Part shown: positions 15,845-23,688 of the stretch, piece after piece
Layout: the number at the start of each line of letters is the position of its first letter
How positions within the stretch are numbered: the stretch's first letter is position 1
NCBI GenBank assembly: GCA_905181785.1
Contig: CAJIZC010000026.1
Location: forward strand, 1 to 37,662
Source: an uncultured Candidatus Poseidoniales archaeon
GTDB lineage: Archaea; Thermoplasmatota; Poseidoniia; Poseidoniales; Poseidoniaceae
Reading direction: 5' to 3'
Length of the DNA stretch: 37,662 nt
The notes under the pieces: model-generated
Databases searched by the model: none
Seen by the model: the letters and a program-made list of their open reading frames with translations, nothing else
What the model was told of the DNA's origin: nothing
Position numbers and translations under genes: made by a program

Positions 15845-16075
15845 GATGAAAATCGGTTCAACTGAAAGATTTAGTTTGATTTTTACGGTGAACTCAGGCA
15901 GTTGCCCACCATTGCCTCTGGTGGTCCAGAAACCCTTTGATCTGATTTTAAAATCATCCCGTAGCGTTTGTGCTTCCGATGAATCACCAAGGGCACTGGG
16001 TTCTTGTCTCGAACCCCATTCCTGGGCTTTGTTTCAATGCAGCGTGCGGGTATCACACAGAGCGCAATTTCACAT

Positions 16076-16315
16076 TCAGTTTTGGGTTGATGTGGCCGTG
16101 ACTCCAACTGCGATTGCTGTTTGCACGTTGTTTGGTTGCGATCGGTAGAGGAGCAAACCGAAAACCGCGCAAACGACCGGTGCAAAGAGCAACGGTAAGA
16201 TTGCGGCGATTGATGATGTTCCTACTATGGTGAAAAGCCCCAGTAAGCCGAGTGTGTACCCTGCGATGTTTGTGGCTGTAATTCCCTTCTTCGTTTCTGA
16301 CAGTGTTCCGTCCAT
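16076..16315 (-). CDS. Small two-helix membrane protein
   Basis: A 79-aa ORF starting MDGTLSETKKG. It has two hydrophobic segments (about 15-36 NIAGYTLGLLGLFTIVG and 38-56 AILPLLFAPVVCAVFGLLLY) and a short polar C-terminus. The arrangement recalls small DUF4190-like two-helix proteins, but that is not a firm match. The frame is open to 16366, and a longer start would add an 18-residue hydrophobic stretch. No Shine-Dalgarno motif is obvious. It is the last of three minus-strand genes (18216 to 16076) that may form a unit. Real gene probable, function unknown. Confidence 0.5.
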   Translation of the reverse strand: MDGTLSETKKGITATNIAGYTLGLLGLFTIVGTSSIAAILPLLFAPVVCAVFGLLLYRSQPNNVQTAIAVGVTATSTQN

Positions 16316-16388
16316 GAGAATAAGAAGGAAAAGGGGGTATATGACGCTGTGTTTTTGGAACACCAAGAAATCGTGTGGCCTAAAAGGG

Positions 16389-16757
16389 TCACAGCGGTTG
16401 AATCATAATGATTCGTTGTTCCTTGATGGCCATGCACTTGGCAACCTTCATTGCTGTTTCCATATCGGTTGTAGCACCAATGATTTTCTCACCTTCTTCT
16501 TCGTGCAATATGAGTTTGTGTGTGAGGTTGTAGAGCACGCCTTCTTCGATGCGCTCGAAAACCCAATGTTCGTTTTCAATTCGAACCATAGCCGGTATTT
16601 CGACCAGTGGACCCATCGCTTCACCGATGCGCTCGGTTCTTGTCTTCAGTCCGCGCAAGTCCCTCAAAGGGCTCCAACTGCGCCGTCGGACGTTCGTTTT
16701 AATTCGCTTGTTCTGCTCTACGCCTTCTCTAAATGCTCGTGCCATGTAGGGTCCCAT
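16389..16757 (-). CDS. Hypothetical small cytoplasmic protein
   Basis: A 122-aa protein from the ATG at 16757 (MGPYMARAFREGVEQ). The frame is open upstream into the end of the preceding gene, but those residues are a frame-shifted reading of it. It is rich in charged residues. The C-terminal half has regular beta/alpha alternation (PAMVRIENEHWVFERIEEG, LYNLTHKLILHEEEGEKI, TTDMETAMKVAKCMAIKEQRI), so a small folded domain is likely. It has no membrane segment or recognisable motif. It starts 73 nt after the stop of the upstream membrane-protein gene on the same strand. Function unknown. Confidence 0.65.
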   Translation of the reverse strand: MGPYMARAFREGVEQNKRIKTNVRRRSWSPLRDLRGLKTRTERIGEAMGPLVEIPAMVRIENEHWVFERIEEGVLYNLTHKLILHEEEGEKIIGATTDMETAMKVAKCMAIKEQRIIMIQPL

Positions 16758-16830
16758 CCCATGAAATCCGGAGATTCCAGTTGCGAGGCTTCCTGAATTG
16801 GCTATAAGAAGCGCGACGATGATGGCCCTC

Positions 16831-18216
16831 TCAAGGCCGGTTTTCGGAGGGGTTTGGTGTGGCTGATGGTTTGTGCACCAACATACCCAACACAGCGACC
16901 AGCAACGCGGGAAGGCTGGCCAACAAACCGGCAAGGAAGGCATGACTGGCAAGCATTGGTAGCGCTAGGGCGGCGCATGTCGCCGCGACCAACGGAAGCA
17001 CCACGAAGCCCATTGACGGCGATTGGACATCCGACTCGATCATCCAAGGCACAACGATGCTCCATGCCAAAGCAAGCCAAACTGCCGGAATAAGATAAAC
17101 CCCTAGAGGCGTTATGGCCATCACAATCATCGGGACGACGAGCCCCATTGCTCGAAGCCACCATGTTTCTGGCCTGGGCGCTGCATCAAATCCAAGCGTC
17201 GGCATGAATTGAACCAACAGCATTGCACCAAGCACCGCCGTGCACAGCCACAGCGCATAGAGGGTCGCGCCCCCTCCAGCGCTAAACGTCGACTCTTTTC
17301 GCAACAACAAAGCGGTGGACAGCAGCATGAGAACAGCGATTACGCCTACATTCACTAAGAGCGCAACGCTTCTCGCTTCGCCATGAACCAGACGCGTTTC
17401 AATGCGCCTCGATGGCTGCAATACAGCGGCTAAAACGACGGTGGCATGAACCATCATGAGCAACGCTACGAGGTGGGTTGGCGTTGCGGGATCGCTCTTC
17501 CAATCAGACCAAATCAGTGGTTCAGTTGACAGCCAAGCAAGGCAAAGACAGGTCAGCACCACGCACTTGACGGTTGCTTTTTTGGCCAAAATAGAAAAAT
17601 CTGCATCGATGTTATAGACGCTTGAGGCAGCAAATAATTCTCCACCAAACATCACCATCAGGGCAAAGAGCACCGGCAAGAGGGCGGCTGAGAGAGGGGG
17701 GATCTTCCCGACGATGTCCATCGGCAAAGGATTCGATGCAGTGTAGGCTTGTTCCGGGAAAAAAACGCCTGCGCTGAGCAGCAAACACAGCGCGCAATAC
17801 ATCATCATTCGCTGGCGCACAGCCGTTGCAGCTTGCGCTCCCATGGCGATCACGCTCGGGAGCCGATGGGAACATACCGCAAACACGGCAGCGCTCAAGG
17901 CTGCGAATTCAAGTCCGCCTTGTCCGGCAAATAACAGGGTCATCCGATTGGCCACAGATGCCCCGTCTGGTAGAAATTGGAGCACCTCCATGTGCGAGGA
18001 ATCTGAGGTCATAATCGCAATAAAGCGGTGAAGAAACAACCACGCGAACATCACCGGGGGGATCCAATGGACAAGCAACGGTAGGAAGCCTGAACCTGCG
18101 TCAGCATCGCCAGGGTTTTTCTTTTCAATCGATCCGATCATCAACCACAGGCACAACACGAGGGCTAACACAGGGAAAAACCACGGCAAGGTGTCCCCCA
18201 ACATGATTTCGACCAC
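16831..18216 (-). CDS. Polytopic membrane protein, about 12 helices, unknown
   Basis: A 461-aa very hydrophobic protein with about 12 predicted helices and short loops. The first helix is WFFPVLALVLCLWLMI; loops carry HRFIAIMTSDSSH, RQRMMMY and LVHGEARS. I see no transporter signature, catalytic motif or Cys pair that would name a family. The GTG at 18216 has GGGGTGAG about 6-13 nt upstream; an ATG at 18204 would remove four residues. It is divergent from the NSUN-like methyltransferase gene (60 nt between starts) and heads the minus-strand set that continues to 16076. Confidence 0.8.
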   Translation of the reverse strand: MVEIMLGDTLPWFFPVLALVLCLWLMIGSIEKKNPGDADAGSGFLPLLVHWIPPVMFAWLFLHRFIAIMTSDSSHMEVLQFLPDGASVANRMTLLFAGQGGLEFAALSAAVFAVCSHRLPSVIAMGAQAATAVRQRMMMYCALCLLLSAGVFFPEQAYTASNPLPMDIVGKIPPLSAALLPVLFALMVMFGGELFAASSVYNIDADFSILAKKATVKCVVLTCLCLAWLSTEPLIWSDWKSDPATPTHLVALLMMVHATVVLAAVLQPSRRIETRLVHGEARSVALLVNVGVIAVLMLLSTALLLRKESTFSAGGGATLYALWLCTAVLGAMLLVQFMPTLGFDAAPRPETWWLRAMGLVVPMIVMAITPLGVYLIPAVWLALAWSIVVPWMIESDVQSPSMGFVVLPLVAATCAALALPMLASHAFLAGLLASLPALLVAVLGMLVHKPSATPNPSENRP

Positions 18217-18275
18217 AAGGACTCACCCCTTGAGCATGGCGGAAGCAAAATAGCGAGGCGGCCGAACCGAGAGGC

Positions 18276-20060
18276 ATGGGGGGGGGCGAATGGCAAGACC
18301 AAGACCTGCTCGCCGTGGCAAGGGACACGCCATTGGCCAAACTCGCCGCGAACCTTGGGCTGAACCTTGACGCATGGTTGTCTTCAGCGACCGAATCGCT
18401 TCCGGAAACCTTCCGAATCACCCCGAACAGGTATGACCGTGAATGGACGGAATCGATCTTGTCCTCCATCGGCGGCAAACCATTGGCTTGGGCCCAAGAT
18501 GGCTTTGCTTGGCAGATGCCCTTCGCTCGAGGTCAGGCCCCTGATGCACGGGCCAAACACATCATGGCCTTGATGCACGAATCTGGGCGCATCACCCGTC
18601 AAGAAGCAGCGAGCATGCTGCCAGTTGTTGTGCTCCAACCCACCTCTGGTGAACTGATCCTTGACATGTGCGCCGCACCGGGTTCAAAAGCCACTCAAAT
18701 CGCAGAAGCCATTCACCCGGAAGGAGTTGTTGTGGCGAACGAGCCGGCATCCGGCAGGGTCAACATGTTGGTTTCAAACCGCGGCCGATTGGCCATCTCA
18801 AACATGCTGATCAACCAACAAGACGGCAGGCATCTTGGAAGAATCCCCCCTCCTGGATACGATGGTATCGTTGCTGATGTTCCCTGCACGGGTTCGGCAA
18901 CATCAAGGAAAAACCGCAACGTCTGGTGGAAATGGACGCCCAGAGCCGGTCGAGGTTTGTTCAGATTGCAGGTAGAGATTGCATGGCGAGGCGCCAACTT
19001 GTTGCGGCCAGGTCACGACCTAATTTACTCGACATGCAGCATGGACCCTTGTGAGAACGAAGCCGTTGTAGCGGAATTGTTGAGGCGTTCCCCTTGGCTC
19101 GAGCTCGTTCCAATCGATCGTTCGAACCTCCAAGGTTTGAAGTTGCATGAAGGGCTTCGTTCATGGGATATTTTGGATGAAGAGGGTGAACCTTATGTCG
19201 GCCAAGCAGCACTTAAAGCCCCGTCCATCCATGCCTCTCACTTCTCCCCCGACCAACGCAAAGCAATGGCAGAGGCACTCGAAGTTGAAGTCGATGAACC
19301 GCTCGAATCCACGATTGAAGCAAGCCTTTCGCATTGTGTTCGCTTGTACCACCATGACAACGACACAGGTGGATTTTTCGTCGCCCGACTGCGCCATAAG
19401 CCAGAAGCGACCCCTGAGAATTTCGCACGAACGTTCGTTCCAAAGCGCTACCAGAATCCAGAATCTGGTTGGGTGCCGATGGTGCTTGACCTGCCCGGTC
19501 CGAACCGGCATTCCATTTTCCCAGCCCCTCAACCCATCATCGACGAGGTTCAACAGCGCTACGGCATCACGGAAAGCGACTGGTCGTGGTGGCACCGTGG
19601 AAAGCGGCTCAACATCGCACCGAAGCTGGTTGAAGAACGAATTTTCAGTCAACAATGCCCCAATAAAAAAGGGAACCTCTGGCCTGCTGGAACCTTCCAC
19701 CCACTCAAATTAATTCATGTCGGTCTGCCGGCATTCACACAGAAACGGAAAATTTGGCGGTCCCGTCAGGAATCGGTGCCCGCCCTGCGTCCATTGATTG
19801 CCCCACCGAGGCACAGCCTTGCGCCCGAAACGCTCCGACGCATGCTGCGCGGATGGTCTCCACTGATGGACGACTATGTGGAACGGTTTGGGCCGCTTGA
19901 GGAAGAGGGCCCAATTTTGATGTCCTGCGACTTGCCATGTGGGCCTGCGCTGGTGTCAGGATGGGTCGGTGCGCGTTTGACGTTGATGATCGATCGAGTC
20001 GGCCGAGATGTGCTGCGGATGAAACTCGATATGCCAACCGAGGCCGATGAGGAAGAATGA
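18276..20060 (+). CDS. NSUN2/Trm4-like RNA (cytosine-5-)-methyltransferase
   Basis: A 594-aa SAM-dependent RNA m5C methyltransferase of the RsmB/NOP2/Sun superfamily. Seen: an N-terminal RNA-binding-type domain (about 40-120), the SAM motif LILDMCAAPGSKATQ (127-141), Asp/Asn-rich VVVANEPASGRVNML, the DVPCTGSATSRKN segment with release Cys204, and YSTCSMDPCENEAVV with nucleophile Cys254. DMCAAPGSK, the RKNxxVWxKW motif and the TCSMDPCENEAVV form resemble eukaryotic NSUN2/Trm4 more than bacterial RsmB. A long C-terminal region (about 380-594), including a segment near WVPMVLDLPGPN, also has a counterpart in NSUN2-like enzymes. The probable substrate is tRNA, perhaps also other RNA (inference). 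The next gene begins 10 nt downstream. Confidence 0.92.
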   Translation: MGGGEWQDQDLLAVARDTPLAKLAANLGLNLDAWLSSATESLPETFRITPNRYDREWTESILSSIGGKPLAWAQDGFAWQMPFARGQAPDARAKHIMALMHESGRITRQEAASMLPVVVLQPTSGELILDMCAAPGSKATQIAEAIHPEGVVVANEPASGRVNMLVSNRGRLAISNMLINQQDGRHLGRIPPPGYDGIVADVPCTGSATSRKNRNVWWKWTPRAGRGLFRLQVEIAWRGANLLRPGHDLIYSTCSMDPCENEAVVAELLRRSPWLELVPIDRSNLQGLKLHEGLRSWDILDEEGEPYVGQAALKAPSIHASHFSPDQRKAMAEALEVEVDEPLESTIEASLSHCVRLYHHDNDTGGFFVARLRHKPEATPENFARTFVPKRYQNPESGWVPMVLDLPGPNRHSIFPAPQPIIDEVQQRYGITESDWSWWHRGKRLNIAPKLVEERIFSQQCPNKKGNLWPAGTFHPLKLIHVGLPAFTQKRKIWRSRQESVPALRPLIAPPRHSLAPETLRRMLRGWSPLMDDYVERFGPLEEEGPILMSCDLPCGPALVSGWVGARLTLMIDRVGRDVLRMKLDMPTEADEEE

Positions 20061-20069
20061 GGGTTTGAT

Positions 20070-21263
20070 ATGCAGCGCTTGATTTTGTTCCCAACGTTGT
20101 TGTTGCTTTTCTGCACCTGTCTGGCTCCATTCGCCCTTGCTGAAGATCATCAAGTGGACACCGTTTCCAAGGCAATACCTGCGCCGGAACACCCTTCTCA
20201 AATGCTGATTGAATCGTTCATCGATCGCACCGGCGAAGCCCCTCATGCATCTGGTGACGGTGTGCATTTGTCGTGGTGGCCATGGAGCGATGAAACAGGT
20301 TCCAATTGGCCCGATGACGACGCGAAAGCCCGGATTGGACAACTCGGTTTGCCGAATGAATCCGTTACGGTTTACGACGGTCAGCCAACGCGTTCAGGGG
20401 CGGCTGACCAGCAATACGATGATTTTGTAATCGACCTTGAAGGCGAGATACACCTTGTTCGGGACGACACGGGGGGCGTAGCATTGTCCATGCCTGTGAC
20501 CTTCACACCCAGGTTCAACCTTGACAACTCCACGGTGCTTTCCATTTTTATCAGTGAAGACAGGGCGGTTGACCACCATGGTCGCGTCGCACAAAATTTG
20601 GTGCGCGACATGATGCCTGAAGTAGGATTCTTCAACGATGCAAACAACACCACTGAAACCACATGGCTCATCCCCTCGAGCCACTTGCTGGCTGCCGGAA
20701 TCGATTTTGACGCACAACCTCACGGGTGGCACATCACGCTGGCTTTCTTTGGCAGCCTCGAAGGCGACGAAGGCAACCGTTTGCTCGGGCTGTATCACAC
20801 TTCAGCCCCGACCAGTTGGGACGGCGTTTCAGCCGGTAATTTCTTCCTTCCCGGTTTCATTCTTCTTCTGTGCGCGGTGGTTGCATCGGGTGCTGTGCTT
20901 GGTTCCTTTAAGCGAGAAAAAGGCATGCCGAAAATCGATGCGCAGTGGTCCACCGCCGACCCGCCCGTGTTGCAATTCCGTCTGCTTGCTGGCACCCAGC
21001 CCTTGTCCCTCAACGGGTGCGCCTGCTTCGAGCCATGGGTGATACGCGGTGGTTTCAAGCGGATCAAAATCGATGCCGGGCGGCATCATGAATTCTCGGT
21101 CCGGTTCAAGAACCTCGAAGAACGAGACTGCCATGTTTCGCTCAATGTTGAAGTCGAAGAACTTGGTTCTTGGACTCAATACCTCCGGCTTCCATCACCG
21201 AAAGAGGCTCTCCGAAGCGTTGAAGGTGATGGCGATAAAGCAACAGTTGGTGATGACGCATGA
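20070..21263 (+). CDS. Exported single-anchor membrane protein, unknown
   Basis: A 397-aa protein with a signal peptide (about 1-24, LILFPTLLLLFCTCLAPFALA), an exported beta-rich domain of about 230 residues with many acidic residues and aromatic pairs (HLSWWPWSDE), one membrane helix (about 261-283, FFLPGFILLLCAVVASGAVLGSF) and a cytoplasmic domain of about 110 residues. The cytoplasmic part (PPVLQFRLLAGTQPLSLNG, HHEFSVRFKNLEERDCHVSL) looks like a beta-sandwich. No family is recognised. It lies between the NSUN gene and an Lrp regulator whose ATG overlaps its stop by 4 nt (ATGA), so it is probably translationally coupled to the regulator. Confidence 0.8.
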   Translation: MQRLILFPTLLLLFCTCLAPFALAEDHQVDTVSKAIPAPEHPSQMLIESFIDRTGEAPHASGDGVHLSWWPWSDETGSNWPDDDAKARIGQLGLPNESVTVYDGQPTRSGAADQQYDDFVIDLEGEIHLVRDDTGGVALSMPVTFTPRFNLDNSTVLSIFISEDRAVDHHGRVAQNLVRDMMPEVGFFNDANNTTETTWLIPSSHLLAAGIDFDAQPHGWHITLAFFGSLEGDEGNRLLGLYHTSAPTSWDGVSAGNFFLPGFILLLCAVVASGAVLGSFKREKGMPKIDAQWSTADPPVLQFRLLAGTQPLSLNGCACFEPWVIRGGFKRIKIDAGRHHEFSVRFKNLEERDCHVSLNVEVEELGSWTQYLRLPSPKEALRSVEGDGDKATVGDDA

Positions 21264-21721
21264 ACCTCGATGACACCGACCGAGCCATCCTCGAAGTCTT
21301 GCTCGAAGACGCTCGCATCAGTCAAAGAGCGTTGGCCAAGAAGGTCGGTATCGCTCAAGGGACCGCTCTTAACCGCTTGCGGCGCCTCGAAGAAAAGGGT
21401 GTCATCAAAGGGTACAGCGTCATGCTTGATCCAAGTGCAGTCGGCTGGTCGATGACCATCATGGCTGGTTTGCGAATCATGAAGGGGCGGATGATCGACG
21501 TTCAAACTCAGATTGCGGCAGACCCTCGTGTTTTCGCCGTGTACGATGTCACTGGAGATTGGGATTCAATGGTGCTGGCACGGGTAAAGGACAGAGCGGA
21601 TCTTGACGATTTGACAAAAACGGTGTTTACTCTTGAGGGGGTTGCCCGCTCTTACACCCACGTGGTCCTCAATACGGTCAAGGAAGAAGGGCGTCCCCGT
21701 CTGGTTGCCGATGATTCTTGA
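21260..21721 (+). CDS. Lrp/AsnC-family transcriptional regulator
   Basis: A 153-aa regulator. Residues about 1-50 form the winged helix-turn-helix: LDDTDRAILEVLLEDARISQRALAKKVGIAQGTALNRLRRLEEKGVIKGY, the standard Lrp head. The RAM ligand-binding domain follows (about 65-140, MAGLRIMKG, VYDVTGDWDSMVLARV with the conserved G-D-x-D). Such proteins form octamers and respond to amino acids or other small effectors. The ATGA overlap with the upstream membrane-protein gene suggests joint translation. Its target genes cannot be seen from sequence. It converges on the minus-strand Toprim gene, with 3 nt between the stops. Confidence 0.9.
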   Translation: MNLDDTDRAILEVLLEDARISQRALAKKVGIAQGTALNRLRRLEEKGVIKGYSVMLDPSAVGWSMTIMAGLRIMKGRMIDVQTQIAADPRVFAVYDVTGDWDSMVLARVKDRADLDDLTKTVFTLEGVARSYTHVVLNTVKEEGRPRLVADDS

Positions 21722-21724
21722 GGT

Positions 21725-22213
21725 TCAATCTTCGAGATCAGCGTCGTATTCATCGATGAAGGGGCCGAGTTCATGAGCCATGCTTCTCAAGGATTCGACG
21801 ACCCTCGTTTCGGGCTTCAGCGCCTTCATCAGCACCGTTCGTAACGCTTCAGAGATTTTTACATCCATGCCCTCTAGGCGTCGCCGTAATTCATTTTGCA
21901 GCCGCCCCCCCGTGCGATCCCAATCCATCAACACGCAAATCGAAGGGCCCCCGTCCGGACTTCTTGGTCCGTAGGTTTCGTAGAGGTACGCAACCAATCG
22001 CTCCAAGGGCCAGCCCCGATTGAGCACTTCAATCGGCCCCGCAAAGCCAAGAACAGACAGCGCAAGTTTGTCTCGTTTGCCCTCAACCAACACCGGCCAA
22101 TTCGCGATTCGATTGAGCCTTCTTGCTTCGGCTAACGCTTCACCGGCCGAACGAAAACGCAGTGCTGCATCGCCTGAACCAAGGGGCGAGCGATGCTTTG
22201 TATCTCGAGTCAT
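21725..22213 (-). CDS. Toprim-domain protein
   Basis: A 162-aa small Toprim protein. Residues about 38-125 carry the fold: WPVLVEGKRDKLAL with the catalytic Glu of motif I, and CVLMDWDRTGGRLQ with the metal-binding Asp-x-Asp motif. The arrangement (VEGKxD, then LxDWDxxG) resembles the archaeal small-Toprim family and RNase M5-like nucleases rather than DnaG or topoisomerase. The probable role is RNA or DNA cleavage or ligation (inference). It overlaps the end of the DUF167 gene by 4 nt (22210-22213), a tight operon. Starts at the ATG at 22213. Confidence 0.85.
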   Translation of the reverse strand: MTRDTKHRSPLGSGDAALRFRSAGEALAEARRLNRIANWPVLVEGKRDKLALSVLGFAGPIEVLNRGWPLERLVAYLYETYGPRSPDGGPSICVLMDWDRTGGRLQNELRRRLEGMDVKISEALRTVLMKALKPETRVVESLRSMAHELGPFIDEYDADLED

Positions 22214-22530
22214 TGTTCCTCCAACATGCGGGTGAGTGTGCCCAGAAGTTCTGCGTGTTCGATGTTCTCAAAACGAACGGTCTTGCTTCTTGAAGTGTGG
22301 CCGTTCACAATGCTGCAGCTTGAATTTGGTTGGGAGAGAACTTCGCACAGGTAGCTGATTACGGCTTGATTGGCTTGTCCTTTTTGCGCTTGCGCCTGAA
22401 CGGCAACGCCCAGTCTTGAACGCCACTGGTTGACGCCGAGCAATCGGTCGCGATGTGCGCCGGGTTGGACTTCAATCATCATCAGGACTCCCCCGTCCAG
22501 CGTTGGCTGGAGGCACGAGCCGGTGGTCAT
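22210..22530 (-). CDS. DUF167/YggU-family protein
   Basis: A 106-aa protein. The family pattern is present: IEVQPGAHRDRLLGVNQ, LGVAVQAQAQKGQANQAVISYLCEVL (family APPxxGKANxAL) and a later GHTSRSKTVRF (family GxxSRxK). Members are small alpha/beta proteins of uncertain function. The start at 22530 fits an ATGA overlap with the stop of the small upstream ORF (22527-22530). An internal Met at about 22482 is an alternative start. The gene is followed directly by the Toprim gene, so both are probably made from one message. Confidence 0.85.
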   Translation of the reverse strand: MTTGSCLQPTLDGGVLMMIEVQPGAHRDRLLGVNQWRSRLGVAVQAQAQKGQANQAVISYLCEVLSQPNSSCSIVNGHTSRSKTVRFENIEHAELLGTLTRMLEEQ

Positions 22531-22658
22531 GATGTTGCATTATCGCCCTCATTTATCAACTTGATACGAATAATTTCGCTGCCTAAAACGACCGCGATAA
22601 AGGCACTGAAACCAAGCAAGCCAAACGCGAGACTCAAGCGATGAAAGCCATTCGTCAC
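22527..22658 (-). CDS. Small single-pass membrane protein (43 aa), GTG start
   Basis: An ORF shorter than usual annotation limits. Read from the GTG at 22658-22656 it gives 43 residues with one hydrophobic helix (about 8-28, SLAFGLLGFSAFIAVVLGSEI) and a charged end (RIKLINEGDN). Its TGA overlaps the ATG of the DUF167 gene as ATGA, the same coupling used by the DUF167-Toprim pair, so it would be the first gene of a three-gene operon. The frame is closed by a TAA eight codons upstream. The evidence is the hydrophobic composition and the exact ATGA overlap, not homology, so this is a candidate only. Confidence 0.5.
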   Translation of the reverse strand: MTNGFHRLSLAFGLLGFSAFIAVVLGSEIIRIKLINEGDNATS

Positions 22659-22676
22659 GAAGGCGCGCTCGACAAG

Positions 22677-22686
22677 GGTTTAAGAC
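22677..22686 (+). promoter_or_regulatory. Candidate TATA box for the oxidase operon
   Basis: GGTTTAAGAC lies about 34-43 nt before the ATG of subunit II. A transcription start about 26 nt downstream would give a leader of roughly 10-15 nt. The intergenic space to the divergent small ORF is only 61 nt, so a shared promoter region is plausible. Match by eye only. Confidence 0.3.
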
Positions 22687-22719
22687 CGGTCCCTACGGCC
22701 ATGAACATGAGGGTTATCT

Positions 22720-23688
22720 ATGCCTGCTGAAGACACTGTTTTCAACGTCCTTTATGACAAGTTCATGTTTTGGAGTATCATTGTGGGGATTTTCACCTTC
22801 GGGTGGATGTTCATCGCTATGGTGCGCTACCGCGACGGCGTTGAGCCCGTTGAGAACATGGATAAGTACCACATCGAAGTTGGGTCTTTTCCCGTTGATT
22901 CTCACAATACCAAACTCGAAGTGTTGTTTTACGTGCTGCCGACCATCATTGTCGTCTGGCTCACAATGATGGCGCTCGCATCCAACACAGCCGTTTGGAC
23001 GCTTGATGAACGCGAAGAAACCTTTGACATCCAAATCGTCGGAAAGCAATGGTTCTGGGAATTCCACTACACCGAGGCCCTCACCTGGGAAGATCCAGGC
23101 ACGGACATCGACGTGGAATGGGCAGGCAACATGCTGATGGTCCACGCTCTCAACACAACGGCAACCAACATCACCATCGCGATCGATGGCGTGGAAACCG
23201 ATTATGCACTCAACGCTTCAGTCGGCATGTTGACGTTGATGAACACCATGTTCGATGCGGAACTCCACTCAAAAATTACCGTCTTTGACAGCGAAGATCA
23301 TTTGCTTCACACATGGGAGCATCTCCCGGTCGGCACCATTCTTTCCACCGCCGGCGGCGAACACCTCATCCTGCCTTGCGACAAGGTGAGCATCATGAAC
23401 CTCCATTCTCGACCATCCGATGCATCGAACCCAAATTACGTCGGTGTCCAACACTCCTTCTGGCTCCCTGAATGGGGCGTCAAAGAAGACTTGGTCCCCG
23501 GACTCGAGGCTGGAACAGTGATGTACGCTCAACCCGATGACATGGGTACCTTCCCTATTCGTTGCGCAGAGTACTGCGGCCTTGACCACTCAAAGATGCA
23601 AGGCCAAGTCACCATCGTTGCGACAGAAGGCGATACCTGTGAAAGGGACAGCGGCGTTCTAAAGTCAAATGATGGAGGCGGCTACTGA
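22720..23688 (+). CDS. coxB: Cytochrome c oxidase subunit II (CuA)
   Basis: A 322-aa subunit that carries the CuA electron entry site of a haem-copper oxidase. Two membrane helices are present (about 14-36 and 65-89), then the outer cupredoxin domain with GKQWFWEFHY (108-117). All CuA ligands are present: His245 in VQHSFWLPEWGV, then Cys282, Glu284, Cys286, His290 and Met293 in CAEYCGLDHSKM. The region from residue 118 to about 217 is longer than in standard enzymes. The spacing before the CuA His is also expanded (NLHSRPSDASNPNYVGVQHSFW). No haem-c CxxCH motif is fused at the C-terminus. The stop overlaps the ATG of subunit I by 1 nt. First gene of the oxidase operon. Confidence 0.95.
   Translation: MPAEDTVFNVLYDKFMFWSIIVGIFTFGWMFIAMVRYRDGVEPVENMDKYHIEVGSFPVDSHNTKLEVLFYVLPTIIVVWLTMMALASNTAVWTLDEREETFDIQIVGKQWFWEFHYTEALTWEDPGTDIDVEWAGNMLMVHALNTTATNITIAIDGVETDYALNASVGMLTLMNTMFDAELHSKITVFDSEDHLLHTWEHLPVGTILSTAGGEHLILPCDKVSIMNLHSRPSDASNPNYVGVQHSFWLPEWGVKEDLVPGLEAGTVMYAQPDDMGTFPIRCAEYCGLDHSKMQGQVTIVATEGDTCERDSGVLKSNDGGGY

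Noticed and set aside
15883-16185. Minus-strand 100-aa ORF in the gap after Sec61-beta
   Set aside because: Mixed composition with no domain, no hydrophobic pattern and no conserved-looking motif. It overlaps the small two-helix gene in another frame.
16758-16952. Longer start for the 122-aa minus-strand gene
   Set aside because: The upstream residues are an out-of-frame reading of the end of the neighbouring membrane-protein gene (Trp/Cys/His rich), not a natural N-terminus.
22701-22730. Short upstream ORF overlapping the start of subunit II
   Set aside because: ATG at 22701 gives only nine codons out of frame. Whether it lies within the transcript is unknown, and such short frames arise by chance.
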